64,000 nucleotides of DNA from Bacteroidales bacterium. Lineage in GTDB: Bacteria > Bacteroidota > Bacteroidia > Bacteroidales > UBA932. A model generated the notes under the pieces. The model did not search any database and was not told the DNA's origin. It saw only the letters and a program-made list of their open reading frames with translations. The stretch lies in the NCBI GenBank assembly GCA_022647615.1, contig JALCKZ010000001.1, positions 1,848,178-1,912,177 of the forward strand, given 5' to 3'. The stretch's first letter is position 1; each line of letters begins with the position of its first letter. Below, one piece after another: positions 61,126 through 64,000 of the stretch. Made by a program: the position numbers and the translations under genes.

Positions 61126-63054
61126 CTAGTAATCCTGCTGCTGATACTTGTACAAATTATTATAAATGCTCTGTAAAATTGCCCTGCCTTTCTTAAGCCG
61201 CTCATCTTTTAATTCAGCCTTACCCCTATCCGTCACAACGCTCTTAGCTGCTAAGTCATAAGAAGTTACTCCTGTAGAATCTCTAAATACAAACCCATTA
61301 TTAAAGCATGAAAATGCAAATGGATATTTGTCGTAAGCTCCCGACAGTATGTTCCTGCTATAAATAAAATTATTGTGCGGCAGACCTAACTGTGCCAGCA
61401 ATGTTGCAGCTATGTCGCTCTGATTCATAAATTTACTAATAACTCTTGGCTTGCCTTTAATTGCTCCTCCTATCCAAAGCATTGGACACTTGAAATAATC
61501 AGGGTTGCTATCTGCCATATTATAAGTTATGTTATGGTCTGGTACTAAAATGATTAGAAGGTTATCCCAAATTGGAGAAGCCTTAAGTTGTTTGATAAAT
61601 CTTCCAAGACAATCGTCTGTATACGCTGCGGCATTATAAACTTTATCCGGCAATCTATGGTATGGAACCGTAAATGGTTCATGACAGCTAAGCGTCAAAA
61701 ATGCTGAGAACCAAGGTTTTCCATTTGCACCTTCAGCAAGATTACTACCGCGATGCAAAAGTTCTTTTGCCAAATACGCAAATGTGATATGGTCATTTAC
61801 TCCCCATGAATTTGTCTTGCGCTCCTCCTTGGTAAAATCTACGTCGGCTGTAATTTTTTGAAAATCCATGTTGACCAAATAGCCCTTTGTGTTTGTGAAA
61901 TTTATATCTCCGCCGTAAATGAAATCTGTTGTATATCCCTGGTTTACAAGTTCATGAGGAAGACTTGGAAGTGCTCGTACAATTATAGGCATCTTCATCA
62001 ATGAGACAACCGGAAGCGCCGGATAACCGCTAAAAATACTAACAGTCCCGCGGTCAGTACGGTAACTGTTGCCAAAGAAATTGGAGAAGAAAATACCCTC
62101 TTTTACCAGCGCATTAAAATTAGGTGCAACTTCTGCAGGAGCACCAAGAGCGTTAATAAACCTTCCTCCAAAACTCTCCATTTCTATCAGAAGTATGTTA
62201 GGCCGTTGCGTCTTTAACAGCGTATCCATCAATGCAGTAGAGTCTTTAGCCACAGATGCGGCAAAGGATTGTACACCAGTTCCGGCAGCAGGAAATAACT
62301 GGCTCATAGCTGTATCAAAGTCGTCAGGTTTTAAGAACCTGTACTCCTTTGAGAAATCCGTACTCTTACCTATTGATGAAAGAAGACTAAAGGCCGGATT
62401 TACCGCGCTATGGTTAAGATACTGGTCTTCTGAGAAGTACGCACGTCCGACATTCATAGTAGATTGCTTGACACCGCCGCGTATTGCAAGGAACAACAGG
62501 CCGCCGCAACACAGTATAACAATGGTTCTCATCACTTTACGCTCAGGTGCCCTCTCCGTTGTGACAAAAGTATTGGAGCAAATTCTGTTCTGGTGCTTAT
62601 ATATTATAAAGGCTACAACCAAGATTGCCAATACTCTTATGACTATATACCAGCTTGATACGCTGGCCATTGCATCTTTTGGAGAAGCCAGATAATTAAA
62701 TACGGATGCATCCAGCTTGTAGTGCCAGAAAGGATAAAGTGAAATATCTGTGACAAAAATAATTGCTAGGATTGGTGCTATAATAACATGATAAGGGCGC
62801 AAAACCTTGCGCATGTTAAAGTTGTTTGACATTGGCCACCAAATACTTACAAGGACAGCCAAAAAAGGGATTGCAGTTAGATAACCCGCCACGGATAAAT
62901 CCATCGGGAGCCCATGCCACATTACCTGAACAAATTTTCCAAACCCGTAACGAGCCGTCCCTTCCGTAAAGGCTATAAAAAGAGGCTTTTGTACCAAAAA
63001 CAAAAGCACCCACCCAAAATAATACTGTATCAGGAATTCTAGTCTTCTCCGCAT
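61126..63054 (-). CDS. LTA synthase-like membrane phosphoglycerol transferase/sulfatase-fold protein
   Basis: 642 residues. Five membrane segments in the first about 170 residues. The extracytoplasmic sulfatase-fold domain (about 275-600) has NILLIEMESFGG (metal Glu), candidate nucleophile Thr in NSYRTDRGTVSIFSG, DFIYGGDINFTNTKG, and metal ligands in LTLSCHEPF and VPDHNITY. In Gram-positives such enzymes polymerise lipoteichoic acid. Bacteroidales homologues probably transfer phosphoglycerol or phosphoethanolamine to envelope glycans. Complete active-site set; substrate unknown. Confidence 0.88.
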   Translation of the reverse strand: MRRRLEFLIQYYFGWVLLFLVQKPLFIAFTEGTARYGFGKFVQVMWHGLPMDLSVAGYLTAIPFLAVLVSIWWPMSNNFNMRKVLRPYHVIIAPILAIIFVTDISLYPFWHYKLDASVFNYLASPKDAMASVSSWYIVIRVLAILVVAFIIYKHQNRICSNTFVTTERAPERKVMRTIVILCCGGLLFLAIRGGVKQSTMNVGRAYFSEDQYLNHSAVNPAFSLLSSIGKSTDFSKEYRFLKPDDFDTAMSQLFPAAGTGVQSFAASVAKDSTALMDTLLKTQRPNILLIEMESFGGRFINALGAPAEVAPNFNALVKEGIFFSNFFGNSYRTDRGTVSIFSGYPALPVVSLMKMPIIVRALPSLPHELVNQGYTTDFIYGGDINFTNTKGYLVNMDFQKITADVDFTKEERKTNSWGVNDHITFAYLAKELLHRGSNLAEGANGKPWFSAFLTLSCHEPFTVPYHRLPDKVYNAAAYTDDCLGRFIKQLKASPIWDNLLIILVPDHNITYNMADSNPDYFKCPMLWIGGAIKGKPRVISKFMNQSDIAATLLAQLGLPHNNFIYSRNILSGAYDKYPFAFSCFNNGFVFRDSTGVTSYDLAAKSVVTDRGKAELKDERLKKGRAILQSIYNNLYKYQQQDY

Positions 63055-63117
63055 ATCGGTGCAAATATAATAAAAGAAAATTTATGTAATTTTGCCGCAT
63101 CTTATAAAATCATCAAA

Positions 63118-64000
63118 ATGAAAGTATTAAAGGGTTTTCTGGCTGCTTTGTGCCTGCTGGTCTTTTCAGGCACGGCTAATGCTGTGCTCAGAGAGGATAA
63201 TTTGGATAAAACTATCGTGATGCTGTACTCAGACTTGTCTGCTTATCAGAATAATCTGGAGATGCATATAGCTCACTATAATGCTCAGCGACAGGAATAT
63301 AGGAATAGAATGTTTACTACTTTGGAGAACTGCCAGGAGTACGCTTTGATTCTTTATACGCAGGATGATTATTATTTGTTTGGGCTTGTTCAGGCCTGCC
63401 AGCAAATTAATGATGAGTATGCAAAGTTTGTGGAACAGAAGTATCCTTTTGTTGTCTGGAAAAATAATTTTAAAGATATTATCCAGAGATACAATAAGTT
63501 AGCTGAAGTGCTGGGACATATTTCCGATGCCGGGCTGACCGCTCAAGGCAAGGCTGATAAGCAAAAGTGCATAGATATCTGCAATTCCGTGAGCGGCAGA
63601 TTAGAGGCTTTTCATAATCTTCTGAACTTGGATAATCTTGAATATCAGGAGATAGCCGGAAGGATGAAAAAAATTCAAGACTATCAGGACAGCAGATTCA
63701 CACAAATAAAGAATAGGATTTTTCTTACAGGGAGCGGCTCTTATTTTTATACGCTTGGACATTTTGGAGAGAAATATAGAGAGGCTGCCGAGTCTTTTAC
63801 TCAAGAATACAGCGGAGGTCAAATGGCTTCTAAAGAGTGGCAAGCCAAGAGATTACAGGTTACTTTATACTCTCTTGGACTGCTGGCTATTGCAATAATA
63901 ATCTCATGGTTGCTGTTTGCTTTTGCTTTGCCCAAAAAAGTCAGGAATCATCCAAAGCGCAAATATTTTATTGCTTGCTCCTCTATAATAATGTTCGCCT
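63118..64000 (+). CDS. exported/membrane protein, possibly mechanosensitive-channel family (3' end outside window)
   Basis: ATG 63118 opens a frame that stays open to the last base (294 residues). Signal peptide 1-22 (ending GTANA), a long helical periplasmic region (about 25-245, coiled-coil-like; NQLEMHIAHYN-type heptads), then hydrophobic segments at about 248-272 and from 283 onward. The pattern resembles the N-terminus of Bacteroidales mechanosensitive ion channel proteins with a helical periplasmic extension, but the diagnostic channel domain lies beyond the window. Divergent from the LTA-synthase-like gene. Confidence 0.55.
   Translation, partial: MKVLKGFLAALCLLVFSGTANAVLREDNLDKTIVMLYSDLSAYQNNLEMHIAHYNAQRQEYRNRMFTTLENCQEYALILYTQDDYYLFGLVQACQQINDEYAKFVEQKYPFVVWKNNFKDIIQRYNKLAEVLGHISDAGLTAQGKADKQKCIDICNSVSGRLEAFHNLLNLDNLEYQEIAGRMKKIQDYQDSRFTQIKNRIFLTGSGSYFYTLGHFGEKYREAAESFTQEYSGGQMASKEWQAKRLQVTLYSLGLLAIAIIISWLLFAFALPKKVRNHPKRKYFIACSSIIMFA

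Noticed and set aside
1-64000. tRNA, rRNA or other standard RNA genes
   Set aside because: No cloverleaf-like or rRNA-like sequence was recognised by eye on either strand; a covariance scan could still reveal small RNAs.

Overview
The window reads as a chromosomal segment of a low-GC, anaerobic, host-associated member of the Bacteroidales. This rests on family content: GLPGLI protein with an outer-membrane barrel partner, DUF4251 proteins, Bacteroidetes-style -7 promoter boxes (TAnnTTTG), desulfoferrodoxin, rubredoxin and a HydABC-type [FeFe]-hydrogenase. I cannot name the genus. No rRNA, tRNA or CRISPR was recognised.

Layout. 1-5.4 kb: accessory DNA with the end of a DUF4143 ATPase, a Gabija-type defence pair (OLD/TOPRIM nuclease plus UvrD-like helicase) and a graveyard of gene fragments. 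5.4-13.5 kb: housekeeping-like genes (phosphotransferase, Ogt, a HAD-LUD fusion, C69 dipeptidase, ECF sigma factor with a membrane partner, alpha/beta hydrolase, ThiD). 13.6-20 kb: a two-component pair, whose response regulator is frameshifted, next to a GLPGLI protein and an outer-membrane barrel. Four helically phased TTAACAC-type boxes lie in the divergent promoter. 20-34.5 kb: seven tandem paralogous sensor histidine kinases, all on the minus strand. One has lost both its phospho-acceptor His and its ATPase domain. Upstream and co-directional (34.5-37.8 kb) are rubredoxin, RclA, RclC and an AraC-family regulator, so the kinases look wired to an oxidant (hypothiocyanite/hypochlorite) defence operon.

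37.8-43.2 kb: metal-dependent hydrolase, YoeB-type toxin-antitoxin pair, SDR, superoxide reductase, flavoprotein and ADP-ribosylglycohydrolase. 43.3-53 kb: a second accessory island with a Fic protein carrying an out-of-frame 11-bp tandem repeat, an HNH plus DUF2075 pair, an HNH gene with a truncated HIT partner, DUF4251 paralogues and a DUF4143 ATPase. These are punctuated by four copies of a GC-rich structured repeat of about 100 bp whose stems show compensatory changes. 53-56.3 kb: frameshifted WYL regulator, HIRAN protein and small unknowns. 56.4-60.7 kb: hydBAC. 60.7-64 kb: lipoprotein, LTA-synthase-like sulfatase-fold enzyme and the start of a membrane protein.

Most interesting signals: the kinase array fused to an rcl-type operon; the covarying GC-rich repeats that bound the defence cassettes; and recurrent Ser/Ala/Thr/Gly-rich insertions inside otherwise conserved enzymes, one of which holds the frameshift in the response regulator.
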